DNA of 64,000 nt from Bradyrhizobium diazoefficiens (GTDB lineage: Bacteria; Pseudomonadota; Alphaproteobacteria; Rhizobiales; Xanthobacteraceae). The notes beneath the pieces are model-generated. The model had not been told where the DNA came from and did no database searches. It worked only from the letters and a program-made list of their open reading frames with translations. The position numbers and the translations under genes are program-made. Location: assembly GCF_016612535.1 (NCBI RefSeq), contig NZ_JAENXS010000001.1:2381501-2445500 (forward strand). The letters run 5' to 3'. Below are positions 1 to 9,057 of this stretch, piece by piece; positions within the stretch are counted from its first letter, which is position 1; each line of letters starts with the position of its first letter.

Positions 1-716
1 TGGTCCGGTGCGACCAGACCGGCGCGCGCGCCGCCTTCGATCGACATGTTGCAGACCGTCATGCGGCCTTCCATCGACAGCGCGCGGATGGCGTCGCCGG
101 CATATTCCAGCACGTAGCCGGTGCCGCCCGCGGTGCCGATCTCGCCGATGATGGCCAGGATGATGTCCTTGCCCGTCACGCCGTCCGGCAATTTGCCGTC
201 GACGCTGACGCGCATGTTCTTGGCCTTCTTCTGGATCAGCGTCTGCGTCGCCAGCACATGCTCGACCTCGCTGGTGCCGATGCCGTGCGCGAGCGCGCCG
301 AACGCCCCATGCGTCGAGGTGTGGCTGTCACCACAGACGATGGTGGTGCCGGGCAGCGTAAAGCCCTGTTCGGGACCGATGACGTGGACGATGCCCTGGC
401 GCTTGTCGAACTCGTTGTAATATTCGATGCCGAATTCCTTGGCGTTGTCGGCTAGCGCCTTGATCTGCTCGATGCTCTCCGGATCGGGATTGGGCTTGCT
501 GCGATCGGTGGTCGGCACGTTGTGGTCGACCACGGCGAGCGTCTTCTCGGGCGCATGCACCTTGCGGCCCGTGGCGCGCAGGCCTTCGAACGCCTGCGGC
601 GAGGTCACCTCGTGCACCAGATGGCGGTCGATATAGAGCAGGCAGGTGCCGTCGTCGGCTTCATGCACCAGATGGTCGTTCCAGATCTTGTCGTACAATG
701 TGGTCGGCTTGGACAT
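1..716 (-). CDS. leuC: 3-isopropylmalate dehydratase large subunit (partial, 3' end outside window)
   Basis: Large subunit of isopropylmalate isomerase, which interconverts 2- and 3-isopropylmalate in leucine synthesis and needs the small subunit LeuD. Translation from the ATG at 716 begins [17 protein letters not shown] and runs open to base 1, so about 238 residues of a usual length near 470 are seen. Family signatures present are [19 protein letters not shown], the HNVPTTD stretch, and [20 protein letters not shown], which belongs to the aconitase-fold active site. The cluster-binding cysteines of the C-terminal half lie outside the window. It is the last gene of the minus-strand ffh-rpsP-rimM-trmD-rplS series, but a terminator after rplS suggests its own promoter. 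Confidence 0.95.
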   Translation of the reverse strand, partial: MSKPTTLYDKIWNDHLVHEADDGTCLLYIDRHLVHEVTSPQAFEGLRATGRKVHAPEKTLAVVDHNVPTTDRSKPNPDPESIEQIKALADNAKEFGIEYYNEFDKRQGIVHVIGPEQGFTLPGTTIVCGDSHTSTHGAFGALAHGIGTSEVEHVLATQTLIQKKAKNMRVSVDGKLPDGVTGKDIILAIIGEIGTAGGTGYVLEYAGDAIRALSMEGRMTVCNMSIEGGARAGLVAPD

Positions 717-1046
717 GAGCTTAGGCTCCGAACAATGTGTGTCAGCGATGAGCGCGGGTGGCGCGCGGGGCAACAAAATCGTCTTCAGCGCAGCCTTTAA
801 GCTGCGGGACTAAGCTCTGACGTTGCCGAGGTCGCGAAGCGCCCGAAGAACCGGCCAGGCAGCCGCGAGCGATCGTCGATGACGACGCGCTGGGGGGTTA
901 CGAAGCTGGTCGGATCTGGAAACATTCCAGGAATATATAGCAGGGAGATTTGGAAGCGCGAGGGCTTTGACGCGCACGGCTGAGGCAACAAAAAAGCGCG
1001 GGGTGTTTGGCCCCGCGCTTTCTAGAAACTTGCCTGGTAGCGAAGC
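717..1046. other. rplS-leuC intergenic region and probable leuC leader
   Basis: This 330-base gap holds the rplS terminator at its far end and otherwise no convincing gene. On the minus strand a TATATATT box near 932-940 is a possible -10 element for leuC, and a GCAGC/GCTGC hairpin (about 790-805) lies downstream of it. A 64-codon frame (991-797) exists on the minus strand but has a weak TTG start and no leucine run, so I do not call it a leader peptide. Confidence 0.35.
988..1022 (-). terminator. Rho-independent terminator of the rpsP-rplS operon
   Basis: Ten-base-pair stem AAGCGCGGGG / CCCCGCGCTT (994-1003 with 1011-1020) followed on the minus strand by a run of T. It lies 25 bases after the rplS stop codon. 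Confidence 0.85.
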
Positions 1047-1427
1047 TTACTCGTTGACGGCCTTGGCGTGCTCAGTCTTCTCGACGATGCGGGCCGACTT
1101 GCCGCGGAGATTGCGGAGGTAATAGAGCTTGGCGCGACGCACCTTGCCGCGACGCACCACCTTGATCGAATCAATCATCGGCGACATCACCGGGAACACG
1201 CGCTCCACGCCCTCGCCATAGGAGATCTTGCGGACGGTGAAGCTCTCGTTGAGGCCACCGCCGGAACGGCCGATGCAGACGCCTTCATAGGCCTGCACGC
1301 GGGTGCGGTCGCCTTCGACGACCTTCACGTTGACGATCACGGTATCGCCGGGACCGAACTCCGGAATGACCTTGCCGGCGGACAGCTTGTCGAATTGCTC
1401 TTTTTCGAGCTGTTGGATCAGGTTCAT
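1047..1427 (-). CDS. rplS: 50S ribosomal protein L19
   Basis: Structural protein of the large ribosomal subunit at the 30S-50S interface. The 126-residue product begins [11 protein letters not shown] and carries the L19 core [21 protein letters not shown] and [10 protein letters not shown], ending with the basic [16 protein letters not shown] segment. Length is slightly above the bacterial norm because of a short acidic C-terminal tail. It follows trmD in the conserved rpsP-rimM-trmD-rplS order and is closed by a strong terminator. Confidence 0.97.
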   Translation of the reverse strand: MNLIQQLEKEQFDKLSAGKVIPEFGPGDTVIVNVKVVEGDRTRVQAYEGVCIGRSGGGLNESFTVRKISYGEGVERVFPVMSPMIDSIKVVRRGKVRRAKLYYLRNLRGKSARIVEKTEHAKAVNE

Positions 1428-1537
1428 GGGGTAATCTCCATCGGCGCGCCCAGCCTTGCGAAACGGGGGCCGCGCGAAATTCGTTTATCCAGCCATTGCG
1501 GATGTGGCCGCTCCTATAAGGCAAGCCGGAGCGTTTG

Positions 1538-2287
1538 TCACCCGTCTGTCTTGTTTTTTGGCGTTTTTTGGCGTCCGGGCCGATTCGGGGCTTTGGCCGG
1601 GATTTGGGCCCACAGATCCGGCCGCCGGGCGGCCGTCAGAGCCTCGGATTCGGCCCGCCGCCAAGCCGCGACCTTGGCATGGTCGCCGGAGGTCAGGATC
1701 TCCGGGATCGGAACCCCTTCGAACAGCTGCGGACGGGTGTATTGGGGATATTCGAGCAGGCCGTCCGAAAAACTCTCCTCGGTTCCCGAGGCCTCCTTGC
1801 CCATGACGCCCGGCAGCAGCCGCACGCAGGCGTCGATCAGGGCCAAAGCGGCGATTTCGCCCCCGGAGAGCACGTAGTCGCCGATCGAGACCTCCTCCAG
1901 GCCGCGCCCGTCAATCACCCGCTGGTCGATCCCCTCGAACCGCCCACAGACGATCAGGGGGCCAGGTCCCTGGGCAAGCTCCACGACGCGGGCCTGGGTC
2001 AATGGCCGACCGCGCGGGCTCATCAGCAGGCGGGGCCGGTCGGGCCGAATATCAGCGACATCGATCGCGGCCGCCAAGACATCCGCCCGTAGCACCATGC
2101 CCGGGCCGCCGCCTGCCGGGGTGTCATCGACGCTGCGGTGGCGGTCGGTCGCGGAAGCCCGGATGTCGCAGGCCTCGATCTCCCACAGCCCGGTGGCCAG
2201 CGCCCGGCCGGCCAGGCTCACGCCGAGTGGCCCCGGAAACATCTCCGGAAACAGCGTCAGCACCGTCGCGCGCCAGGGCGTTGTCAT
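1538..2287 (-). CDS. trmD: tRNA (guanine(37)-N1)-methyltransferase
   Basis: SPOUT-class methyltransferase that makes m1G37 in tRNAs reading CNN codons and so prevents +1 frameshifting. Recognised by the N-terminal [20 protein letters not shown], the [12 protein letters not shown] segment, and the knotted SAM-binding motif [11 protein letters not shown] / [11 protein letters not shown]. The ATG at 2287 (MTTPWRAT) is preferred to an in-frame TTG nine bases upstream, giving 249 residues. The tail is Lys/Pro/Arg rich. It sits between rimM and rplS. Confidence 0.95.
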   Translation of the reverse strand: MTTPWRATVLTLFPEMFPGPLGVSLAGRALATGLWEIEACDIRASATDRHRSVDDTPAGGGPGMVLRADVLAAAIDVADIRPDRPRLLMSPRGRPLTQARVVELAQGPGPLIVCGRFEGIDQRVIDGRGLEEVSIGDYVLSGGEIAALALIDACVRLLPGVMGKEASGTEESFSDGLLEYPQYTRPQLFEGVPIPEILTSGDHAKVAAWRRAESEALTAARRPDLWAQIPAKAPNRPGRQKTPKNKTDG

Positions 2288-2303
2288 CGTATCCAAAACG
2301 TCT

Positions 2304-2423
2304 CGTCGTCCGGCGAAGGCCGCGACCCATAGCCACCGCAGGCAATTTTGCGATGATCGGAGCCACCAGCTTAGCCAAAAACCACGGCCTGTGGTTATGG
2401 GTCCCGGCCTTCGCCGGGACGAC
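2304..2423. repeat. Inverted pair of a 27-bp palindromic repeat, overlapping the end of rimM
   Basis: Two arms in opposite orientation (2304-2330 and 2396-2423) share the core CCGGCGAAGGCCG-GACCCATA, about 65 bases apart. The same pair occurs at 41931-42054. The right arm contains the last nine sense codons and stop of rimM. Each arm is itself a small palindrome, as in REP/BIME elements. Confidence 0.85.
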
Positions 2424-2955
2424 TCGGGGAAAGGTCTTCGTCTCCGTCCTTGTCGCCCTCGATCTCCTGCGGCAGCGCGATCACGACGCGGCCGCCGGCG
2501 ATGTCGACCTCCGGCACAACTGCGTTGGTGAACGGCAACAACATCGTCGCGCCCTTGAGCGGCGCGATCTCGATGATGTCGCCGGCACCGAAATTATGGA
2601 TCGCCAGCACGCGGCCGAGCGCATCGCCATCCGTGGTGACGGCGTCGAGCCCGATCAGATCGGCGTGGTAATATTCGTCCTCATCCGTCGCCGGCAGTTT
2701 TTCGCGCGCGACATAGAGTTCGATTCCGTTGAGACGCTCGGCGTCATCGCGGGTCGTGACGCCCTTGAACGTCGCGACCAGATGATCCTTGGCTTCGCGA
2801 GCCTGCGCCAGTTCGAACTGGCGCTTGCCGTCCTTGGAAACAAGCGGCCCGTAGCTGCGTACGGCAAAGGGATCTTCCGTAAAAGTCCACAATTTGACCG
2901 CACCGCGCACCCCATGCGCGGCGCCGATCCGCGCGACGCAGATCAGCGCCGACAT
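2395..2955 (-). CDS. rimM: Ribosome maturation factor RimM
   Basis: 16S rRNA processing factor that binds S19 and helps mature the 30S head. The 186-residue product begins [23 protein letters not shown] (RimM N-terminal beta-barrel). The linker [13 protein letters not shown] and PRC-barrel region ([30 protein letters not shown]) follow. The last residues, SRPGEGRDP, are encoded by an intergenic palindromic repeat, so the tail is a species-level add-on rather than a family feature. It lies nine bases after rpsP. Confidence 0.95.
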   Translation of the reverse strand: MSALICVARIGAAHGVRGAVKLWTFTEDPFAVRSYGPLVSKDGKRQFELAQAREAKDHLVATFKGVTTRDDAERLNGIELYVAREKLPATDEDEYYHADLIGLDAVTTDGDALGRVLAIHNFGAGDIIEIAPLKGATMLLPFTNAVVPEVDIAGGRVVIALPQEIEGDKDGDEDLSPSRPGEGRDP

Positions 2956-2964
2956 GATCGAACC

Positions 2965-3297
2965 TTAACTCTTCGCGGCGGCTTCGGCCTGCGCCTTGCG
3001 CTCCTTGCGCGGCACGGCCTTCTCCGGGTTGCTGCGCGCTTCGCGCTTCTTGACGCCGGCGGCGTCGAGGAAGCGCGAGACGCGGTCCGAGGGCTGCGCG
3101 CCCTTGGCGAGCCAGGCCTTGACCTTGTCCATGTCGAGCTTCAGCCGGGTCTCGTTGTCCTTCGGCAGCAGCGGGTTGAAATAGCCGAGACGCTCGATGA
3201 AGCGGCCATCGCGGGGGAAGCGCGAGTCGGCGACGACGACGTGATAGACGGGACGCTTCTTGGTGCCTGCGCGGGCGAGGCGGATAACGACGGACAT
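2965..3297 (-). CDS. rpsP: 30S ribosomal protein S16
   Basis: Small-subunit ribosomal protein needed for early 30S assembly. I take the ATG at 3297 ([26 protein letters not shown]) because the family begins there; the frame stays open 30 codons upstream but that stretch is not S16-like. The 110-residue protein has the S16 core [17 protein letters not shown] and a Lys/Ala-rich C-terminal extension typical of alphaproteobacteria. An AGGAGAACCA sequence sits just upstream of the start. First gene of rpsP-rimM-trmD-rplS, downstream of ffh. Confidence 0.96.
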   Translation of the reverse strand: MSVVIRLARAGTKKRPVYHVVVADSRFPRDGRFIERLGYFNPLLPKDNETRLKLDMDKVKAWLAKGAQPSDRVSRFLDAAGVKKREARSNPEKAVPRKERKAQAEAAAKS

Positions 3298-3383
3298 TTG
3301 GTTCTCCTTTAAAGTACAGTCTGTTCGGTTGATTGGTATTCCGCGTTGCGCGGGACGCTTATCGATCCCGCGCGACGAATTCC

Positions 3384-4928
3384 TCATTTCTTCTTGCCTG
3401 GAAAACCGCCGAGACCCGGCAAGGTCGGCTTGCCGCTCAGCCCGGTCAGTCCAGGAACGTTCGGCAGGCCGGTACGCAGACCGGCCGGCAAATCCTTCGG
3501 CAGGCTGGGCAAACCCTGTCCGCCGCCTTGCATCTTTTCCTGAAGAGCCTTCATCTCTTCCGGCGAAGGCGGCTTCATGCCGCCGCCAAAGCCCATCGCC
3601 TGCGCGATGCCGGCGAGCGGGCCGCGCTTGCCCGAGCCCATGGCCTTCATCATGTCGGCCATGTTCCGGTGCATCTTCAGCAGCTTGTTGACTTGCTCGA
3701 CGCTCTGGCCGCTGCCTGCGGCAATGCGCTTCTTGCGGCTCGCCTTCAGGAGGTCCGGATGACGGCGCTCGTCGCGCGTCATCGAATCGATCACCGCGAC
3801 CTGGCGCTTCAAAATCTTGTCGTCGATGCCGGCGGCCGCGATCTGGTTCTTCATCTTGGCGATGCCGGGCATCATGCCCATCAGCCCGCTGATGCCGCCC
3901 ATGTTTGCCATCTGCGAGAGCTGCTCGCGCATGTCGTTGAGGTCGAACTGACCCTTGCGCATGCGCTCGGCGGTGCGCGCGGCCTTTTCGGCGTCGATGT
4001 TGGCGGCGGCACGTTCAACCAGCGACACCACGTCGCCCATGCCGAGGATGCGGCCGGCGATACGATCGGGATGAAAATCTTCCAGCGCATCGGTCTTTTC
4101 GCCGGTGCCGATCAGCTTGATCGGCTTGCCGGTGACCGCGCGCATCGACAGCGCGGCGCCGCCGCGGCCGTCGCCGTCGACGCGCGTCAGCACGATGCCG
4201 GTGAGGCCGACGCGCTCGTCGAACGCGCGGGCAAGATTGACGGCGTCCTGGCCGGTGAGGCTGTCGGCGACCAGCAGCACTTCATGCGGATTGGCGGCAG
4301 CCTTGATGCTTGCTGCTTCCGCCATCATCTCTTCGTCGAGTGTGGTGCGGCCGGCGGTGTCGAGCAGCACGATGTCGTAGCCGCCGAGCTTGCCGGCTTC
4401 CAGCGCGCGCTTGGCGATCTGCGCCGGCTGTTGTCCCGCCACGATCGGCAGGGTCGGAATGTCGAGGTCGCGGCCGAGCACGGCCAGCTGTTCCATCGCC
4501 GCCGGCCGATAGATGTCGAGCGAGGCCATCAGCACCTTGCGCTTGTCGCGCTGGACCATGCGGCGGGCGAGTTTTGCGGTGGTGGTGGTTTTACCCGAGC
4601 CTTGCAGACCGACCATCATGATCGGCACCGGCGGCACGGAATTGACGTCGATGGTCTGGCTTTCGGCGCCGAGCGTGTTGATCAGCTCGTCGTGGACGAT
4701 TTTGACCACCATCTGGCCGGGCGTGACCGACTTGACGACGGTGGCGCCGATCGCCTGCTCGCGGACGCGTTCAGTGAAGCTGCGTACCACTTCGAGCGCG
4801 ACGTCGGCTTCCAGCAGCGCCCGGCGCACCTCGCGCATCGCGGCGTCGACGTCCTTTTCGGTCAGCGCACCGCGCCCCGTCAGACGATCGAGAATGCCGC
4901 CAAGCCGTTCCGACAGATTGTCGAACAA
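3384..4928 (-). CDS. ffh: Signal recognition particle protein Ffh
   Basis: SRP54-type GTPase that binds signal sequences of nascent membrane proteins and 4.5S RNA, and docks with FtsY. The family N terminus [19 protein letters not shown] shows that translation begins at a TTG codon (4928), with AAGGACA about eight bases upstream as ribosome-binding site; upstream in-frame codons are not conserved sequence. NG domain: P-loop [28 protein letters not shown]. The methionine-rich M domain ([22 protein letters not shown]) ends in a Gly/Pro/Lys-rich tail. 514 residues. Confidence 0.96.
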   Translation of the reverse strand: MFDNLSERLGGILDRLTGRGALTEKDVDAAMREVRRALLEADVALEVVRSFTERVREQAIGATVVKSVTPGQMVVKIVHDELINTLGAESQTIDVNSVPPVPIMMVGLQGSGKTTTTAKLARRMVQRDKRKVLMASLDIYRPAAMEQLAVLGRDLDIPTLPIVAGQQPAQIAKRALEAGKLGGYDIVLLDTAGRTTLDEEMMAEAASIKAAANPHEVLLVADSLTGQDAVNLARAFDERVGLTGIVLTRVDGDGRGGAALSMRAVTGKPIKLIGTGEKTDALEDFHPDRIAGRILGMGDVVSLVERAAANIDAEKAARTAERMRKGQFDLNDMREQLSQMANMGGISGLMGMMPGIAKMKNQIAAAGIDDKILKRQVAVIDSMTRDERRHPDLLKASRKKRIAAGSGQSVEQVNKLLKMHRNMADMMKAMGSGKRGPLAGIAQAMGFGGGMKPPSPEEMKALQEKMQGGGQGLPSLPKDLPAGLRTGLPNVPGLTGLSGKPTLPGLGGFPGKKK

Positions 4929-5296
4929 TGCCGTTGTCCTTTTTAACCTCTCCCCGCAAGAGCGGAGCGAGGGAGCAGAAAATCCAAACACTTTTGCGCC
5001 CGAGGGCGCATAGCGCTGTCGGGCGTTGACCGCTGGCCTCCAGGGCCAGTCGGCGGGTCGAAAAGAAAGCCTTTCCGAGAAAGTGGCGGGGTTAAACGCC
5101 GCTCACGCCCAAAAGTCAAGGAAAGTTAGGGTGCCGGGGGCCGTCCGGTAGGGCAAGAGCCTGAAAATATGACCGTTTTGGCGATGGGTTCCTTTTCTGC
5201 TGGCTCCGCCCATATAGGCGGTGATGTCTTACCGCCTTAACCATCCCTAAGTCCGCCCCGCGCCGGTCACCCGCTACTGCTCGCCGGGGCGCAGCA
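4929..5296. other. Divergent intergenic region between ffh and the MBL-fold gene
   Basis: 368 bases with no gene I can support. Next to ffh is a CTCTCCCCGC-type repeat fragment (about 4945-4978) that resembles a palindrome at 11560-11590. A hairpin CTGGCC/GGCCAG sits near 5032-5049. Promoters for both divergent genes must lie here, but I cannot place them with confidence. Confidence 0.4.
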
Positions 5297-5329
5297 ATGG
5301 TTGGTGTGCCATCCCCTTGGATCTCCCGC

Positions 5330-6310
5330 ATGAAAACCTACGACGGACCCGTCTCCGACCACTTCAACGGCCTGCACTTCTTTGACCCGGACGGCGCGCC
5401 GCCGAGATCGCTCGGCGAGGTGTTCCGCTGGCAGTTCGGCGGTGGGCGGAAGCGCGAGACGTGGCCGGATTGGGTGCCGAACTCCCATGCCGACACCCCG
5501 CCGGAACGCGTCGATGGCGACAGGGTGCGGCTTTCCTTTGTCGGCCATGCCAGCTGGCTGATCCAGACCGGCGGCCTCAACATCCTTGTCGATCCCGTCT
5601 GGTCAATGCGGGTCTCGCCGGTGGGGTGGGCCGGGCCGAAGCGGCACAACGATCCCGGTATTGCCTTCGATCATTTGCCGAAGATCGATGTCGTGCTGGT
5701 CTCGCACGGGCATTACGATCATCTCGACGTCGCGACACTGGCGCGGCTCGCCAAGAATTTTGCACCGCGCGTGGTTACCCCGCTCGGCAACGACGTCACC
5801 ATGCGCAGCGCTGATTCCGCGATCAAGGCGGAAGCCTTCGACTGGCACGATCGCGTCGAGCTCGGTGGTGGCGTGGCCGTGACGCTGGTGCCGACCCGGC
5901 ACTGGACGGCACGCGGCATGTTCGATCGCAACAAGGCGCTGTGGGCGAGCTTCGTGCTGGAGACGCCGGCCGGGAAAATCTACGTGGTCTGCGATTCCGG
6001 CTATGGCGACGGCGGGCATTTCCGTCGCGTCGCCGAGCAGCACGGGCCGTTGCGGCTCGCGATCCTTCCCATCGGCGCCTACGAACCGCGCTGGTTCATG
6101 CGCGACCAGCACATGAATCCGGAGGATGCCGTGAAGGCGCTCGCCGATTGCGGCGCGCAAGCCGCGCTCGGGCACCATCACGGGACGTTCCAGCTGACGG
6201 ATGAAGCGATCGATGCGCCGGCCAAGGCGCTGGTCGAGGCGCTCGATGCCGCCGAGATTTCGCAGGAGCGGTTCGTGGCGATGAAGCCGGGGCAGGTGGT
6301 GGAGATTTAG
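5330..6310 (+). CDS. MBL-fold metallohydrolase, NAPE-PLD/UlaG-like
   Basis: Probable zinc hydrolase of the metallo-beta-lactamase superfamily; substrate unknown. It has the HxHxDH metal motif as SHGHYDHLD (about residues 125-133 from the ATG at 5330), an upstream FVGHASWLIQ and ILVDPVWS, later a TRHWTARG motif, an aspartate in VVCDSGYGDGGH, and C-terminal LGHHHGTFQLTDE, all typical of the phospholipase-D-like MBL group (DUF1989-unrelated). An in-frame ATG at 5297 would add eleven residues. About 326 residues, no signal peptide seen, so probably cytoplasmic. Confidence 0.85.
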   Translation: MKTYDGPVSDHFNGLHFFDPDGAPPRSLGEVFRWQFGGGRKRETWPDWVPNSHADTPPERVDGDRVRLSFVGHASWLIQTGGLNILVDPVWSMRVSPVGWAGPKRHNDPGIAFDHLPKIDVVLVSHGHYDHLDVATLARLAKNFAPRVVTPLGNDVTMRSADSAIKAEAFDWHDRVELGGGVAVTLVPTRHWTARGMFDRNKALWASFVLETPAGKIYVVCDSGYGDGGHFRRVAEQHGPLRLAILPIGAYEPRWFMRDQHMNPEDAVKALADCGAQAALGHHHGTFQLTDEAIDAPAKALVEALDAAEISQERFVAMKPGQVVEI

Positions 6311-6324
6311 CGTCCTGGCAAACT

Positions 6325-6467
6325 GCTCGTGCCCCGGACGCATCGCAGCGTCTCTACGACGGTGCGATGCAGAGCCGGGGCCCATGTCGCCGTATAGTGC
6401 AGTGTTGCTTTCTGGGTCCCGGCTCAGCGCAGCAGCGTTTCACGCTGCAGCGCGTCCGGGACAAGAG
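6325..6467. repeat. Palindromic intergenic repeat (GCCCCGGACGC/GCGTCCGGGAC family)
   Basis: Outer arms GTGCCCCGGACGC and GCGTCCGGGAC face each other across about 120 bases, with inner copies GAGCCGGGGCCC / GGGTCCCGGCTC and several GCAGCG/CGCTGC blocks. It fills the gap between two convergent genes. Confidence 0.7.
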
Positions 6468-6469
6468 AG

Positions 6470-7177
6470 CTATTGCTCTTTTGCCTTGATCGCCCAGCTC
6501 ACATTCACCGTCACCGACAGCGTTTCCTCGCCGGGTGCGACGGCAGCGGGTGCGGCCATCGGCGCAGCGGCCATGCGGCCCTTGAACAACGGCATCGGAG
6601 CCCCGCCTTCGACAACGCTGAGCGGCGCGCCCAAGGTGACGCCGGTGGCCTTGGCGTAGATCTCGGCTTTGCGACGCGCGTCCACCACCGCCTGCTCGCG
6701 CGCGTCGTCGAGCAGCTTTGAGGCCTGCGTTACTTCGAAGGAGATGTTGCCGATGTCGTTCGCGCCGGCGCCGACCAGCGTGTCGATGATGCCGGCGACC
6801 TTGGTCACGTCGCGAATTTTGACGGTGACGCGGTTGGAGGCGCGGAAGCCGACCACGGGCGAGGCACCGGTGGATTTGTTCTGGCCGTATTGCGGCTGAA
6901 GCGACAGCCGCGAGGTCTGGTAGTCCTTCTCGGCAATGCCGATGCCCTTGAGAGCCAGCAGCACCTTGCCCATCGCGGCGTTGTTGGCGTCGGATGCTTC
7001 CTTCGCCGTCTTGGCGTCGTTGGCGACGCCGGCATCGATCTGCGCGAGGTCGGGCGCCGCCAAAACGGTCGCCTCGCCGCTCACGGAGATGGCGGAGGGG
7101 AAATCATCGGCGAGTGCGGGCGCTGCCAGCAGGGTGGCGGCAGCGAGGATAGCGGCGACGGCGACAGGCTTTTTCAT
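6470..7177 (-). CDS. SIMPL-domain (DUF541) exported protein
   Basis: Member of the SIMPL/DUF541 family, related to the periplasmic BP26/Omp28 antigen and E. coli YggE, whose role is unsettled (linked to oxidative stress resistance). The product starts at the ATG at 7177 with a clear signal peptide, MKKPVAVAAILAAATLLAAPALA, followed by ISVSGEATVLAAPD, the family N-terminal motif, and a mid-region GFRASNRVTVKIRDV. About 235 residues, periplasmic. Its start lies six bases after the stop codon of the upstream exported gene, so the two are probably one operon. Confidence 0.85.
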   Translation of the reverse strand: MKKPVAVAAILAAATLLAAPALADDFPSAISVSGEATVLAAPDLAQIDAGVANDAKTAKEASDANNAAMGKVLLALKGIGIAEKDYQTSRLSLQPQYGQNKSTGASPVVGFRASNRVTVKIRDVTKVAGIIDTLVGAGANDIGNISFEVTQASKLLDDAREQAVVDARRKAEIYAKATGVTLGAPLSVVEGGAPMPLFKGRMAAAPMAAPAAVAPGEETLSVTVNVSWAIKAKEQ

Positions 7178-7182
7178 CGGTC

Positions 7183-7974
7183 TCACTTCAGCGGTACGAA
7201 CACGTTGATCACGAGCTTGTCCTCGGCCGTCTTGAGGGGATCGGTGAGGTACTCCTCGATGAAGGTGTCCTTGGCTTCGAGCTTCTTGTCGTCGAGGTGA
7301 TTGGTGATCGCCTCATAGGTGTTGTCCATGTTGTCGTAGGAGCCGCGATGGACGAATTTCAGCGCCTTGCCCTCGGGCGATTTGCCGATGCTCATGTCCT
7401 TGGTCAGGTTCTTCGGATCCTGCTCGACCGGGATTTCGGCGAGGAAGGTGAAGCCGGTGTCGTCCGTGGAGGTGTAGACGATCATCGGATTGCCCGCGTG
7501 CTTGATGCCCTGCTTGTCGAGCAGCGCGTTCAGCGTCTTGAAGGCGTCGACCAGGGTGTCGAAGGCCGAGTCCCAATTGGCGGTACCCTTGATCATCACG
7601 ACCTTCTTGGCCTCGAGCGTGGTCTCCAGGCCAAAGGGATCGGCGCTCTGCACCGGGGCGGGCGTGGCGGCAGCAGCGGGCGGCGGGACCGCCGGGCTGG
7701 GTGAGGCATTGGCTGCGGGGGATGGCGATGCTGCAGGTAAGGGCGAGGCACTGGCCGCCGGAGACGGCGTTGCCGCCGGTGCGGGCGAAGCGCCCGCGGC
7801 CGGGGAGGCTGAAGGCGCCGGCGCGGGACTTGTCGGAGAAGGACTTGTCGGAGAAGGACTTGCCGACGCGGCGGGCGCCGGGCTCGTCGTCTGCGCCAGA
7901 GCGCCGGACAGGCCAAACGACAAGACCGCTGTCGGGATCAGCGCGGCCAGAGCGAGACGGCAAAAGTGATTCAT
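7183..7974 (-). CDS. Exported protein with a GyrI-like / effector-binding domain after a Pro-Ser-Ala linker
   Basis: The 263-residue product begins MNHFCRLALAALIPTAVL (ATG at 7974) with a signal peptide ending near ALAQ. About 90 residues of Ala/Pro/Ser low-complexity linker follow, then a domain of about 140 residues (from DPFGLETTLEAKKVVMIKG, including AEIPVEQ and HRGSYDNMDNTYEAI) that resembles the GyrI-like/AraC effector-binding fold. That fold normally binds small ligands inside the cell, so an exported copy is unusual. The linker contains a 15-bp tandem DNA repeat. It is just upstream of the SIMPL gene. Function unknown. Confidence 0.75.
   Translation of the reverse strand: MNHFCRLALAALIPTAVLSFGLSGALAQTTSPAPAASASPSPTSPSPTSPAPAPSASPAAGASPAPAATPSPAASASPLPAASPSPAANASPSPAVPPPAAAATPAPVQSADPFGLETTLEAKKVVMIKGTANWDSAFDTLVDAFKTLNALLDKQGIKHAGNPMIVYTSTDDTGFTFLAEIPVEQDPKNLTKDMSIGKSPEGKALKFVHRGSYDNMDNTYEAITNHLDDKKLEAKDTFIEEYLTDPLKTAEDKLVINVFVPLK
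7827..7863. repeat. 15-bp tandem repeat inside the Pro/Ser linker
   Basis: GGACTTGTCGGAGAA occurs twice in a row and a third partial copy follows. It encodes a repeated SPTSP-type unit, so copy-number changes would alter linker length in steps of five residues without breaking the frame. Confidence 0.85.
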
Positions 7975-8181
7975 TCTATCTATTCTCCCCGAGGCCCTGA
8001 TCCACCAAGGCCTTAATCCGACCGCGCGTCCCGGTTCGCGCGTCCCGCGCCGTTCTAACACGCGAGCGCCGAATTCGTCCCATGACAGATGCGTCATGGG
8101 TCCACGTTGGCTGCCGGCGCCAAATCACTGGCCAAGCCGCCAAGGATCGCCATATAACACGGGCGAAATTCGGGAATTTTC

Positions 8182-9057
8182 ATGAGCGCGCTGGCCAACC
8201 ACGCATTTGCCAAGATGAACGGCATCGGCAACGAGATCGTCGTTGTCGACATGCGCGATTCCGCGGGCCCGGTGACGCCGGGCGATGCGCGCGCGGTGGC
8301 GTCGGCCGAGGGCGGCGTGCCCTATGACCAGCTCATGGTGCTGCAGAAGCCGCGGCTCGACGGCACCGAAGCGTTCATCAGCATCTACAACAGTGACGGC
8401 TCGGAAGCCGGCGCCTGCGGCAACGGCATGCGCTGCGTGGTGCGGCGCATCTTCGAGAAGAGCGGGCAGACCACGGTGACCTTCGAGACTCGAGCCGGCC
8501 TGCTCAATGCCTGGCAGGGTCCGGCACCCGACCTCTACACCGTCGACATGGGCGCGCCGAAGTTCGGCTGGAAGGACATTCCGCTCGACCAGGAATTCCG
8601 CGACACCCGCTACATCGAATTGCAGATCGGGCCGATCGACAAGCCGATCCTGCATTCGCCCTCCGTGGTCAGCATGGGCAATCCGCACGCGATCTTCTGG
8701 GTCGATGACGTCAACGCCTATGATCTCGAGCGCTTTGGTCCGCTGCTGGAAAATCATCCGATCTTCCCTGACCGCGCTAACATCACGCTCGCCCATATCG
8801 TCGATCGCGACCACATCACGATGCGCACCTGGGAGCGCGGCGCCGGGCTGACCAGGGCGTGCGGCTCGGCGGCCTGTGCGACCGCGGTTGCGGCGGCGCG
8901 CTTGAAGCGCACCGAGCGCAAGGTCGAGATGACGCTACCCGGCGGCAAGCTCGGCATCGAATGGCGCGAGCGCGACGACCACGTGCTGATGACGGGCACG
9001 GCGACCTTCGAGTATGAAGGCAATTTCGATCCGGCGCTGTTCGCGCCGGTCGGCTGA
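8182..9057 (+). CDS. dapF: Diaminopimelate epimerase
   Basis: Converts LL- to meso-diaminopimelate for lysine and peptidoglycan synthesis. The 291-residue protein has both active-site cysteine motifs: [10 protein letters not shown] (near residue 75) and [13 protein letters not shown] (near residue 228). It also has the N-terminal [15 protein letters not shown] and the substrate region [12 protein letters not shown]. The stop codon overlaps the mtaB start by one base (TGATG), so the two are translationally coupled. Confidence 0.97.
   Translation: MSALANHAFAKMNGIGNEIVVVDMRDSAGPVTPGDARAVASAEGGVPYDQLMVLQKPRLDGTEAFISIYNSDGSEAGACGNGMRCVVRRIFEKSGQTTVTFETRAGLLNAWQGPAPDLYTVDMGAPKFGWKDIPLDQEFRDTRYIELQIGPIDKPILHSPSVVSMGNPHAIFWVDDVNAYDLERFGPLLENHPIFPDRANITLAHIVDRDHITMRTWERGAGLTRACGSAACATAVAAARLKRTERKVEMTLPGGKLGIEWRERDDHVLMTGTATFEYEGNFDPALFAPVG

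Noticed and set aside
797..991. A 64-codon frame upstream of leuC as a leucine leader peptide
   Set aside because: It starts with TTG, has no ribosome-binding site I can see and no run of leucine codons, so attenuation by a leader peptide is not supported.
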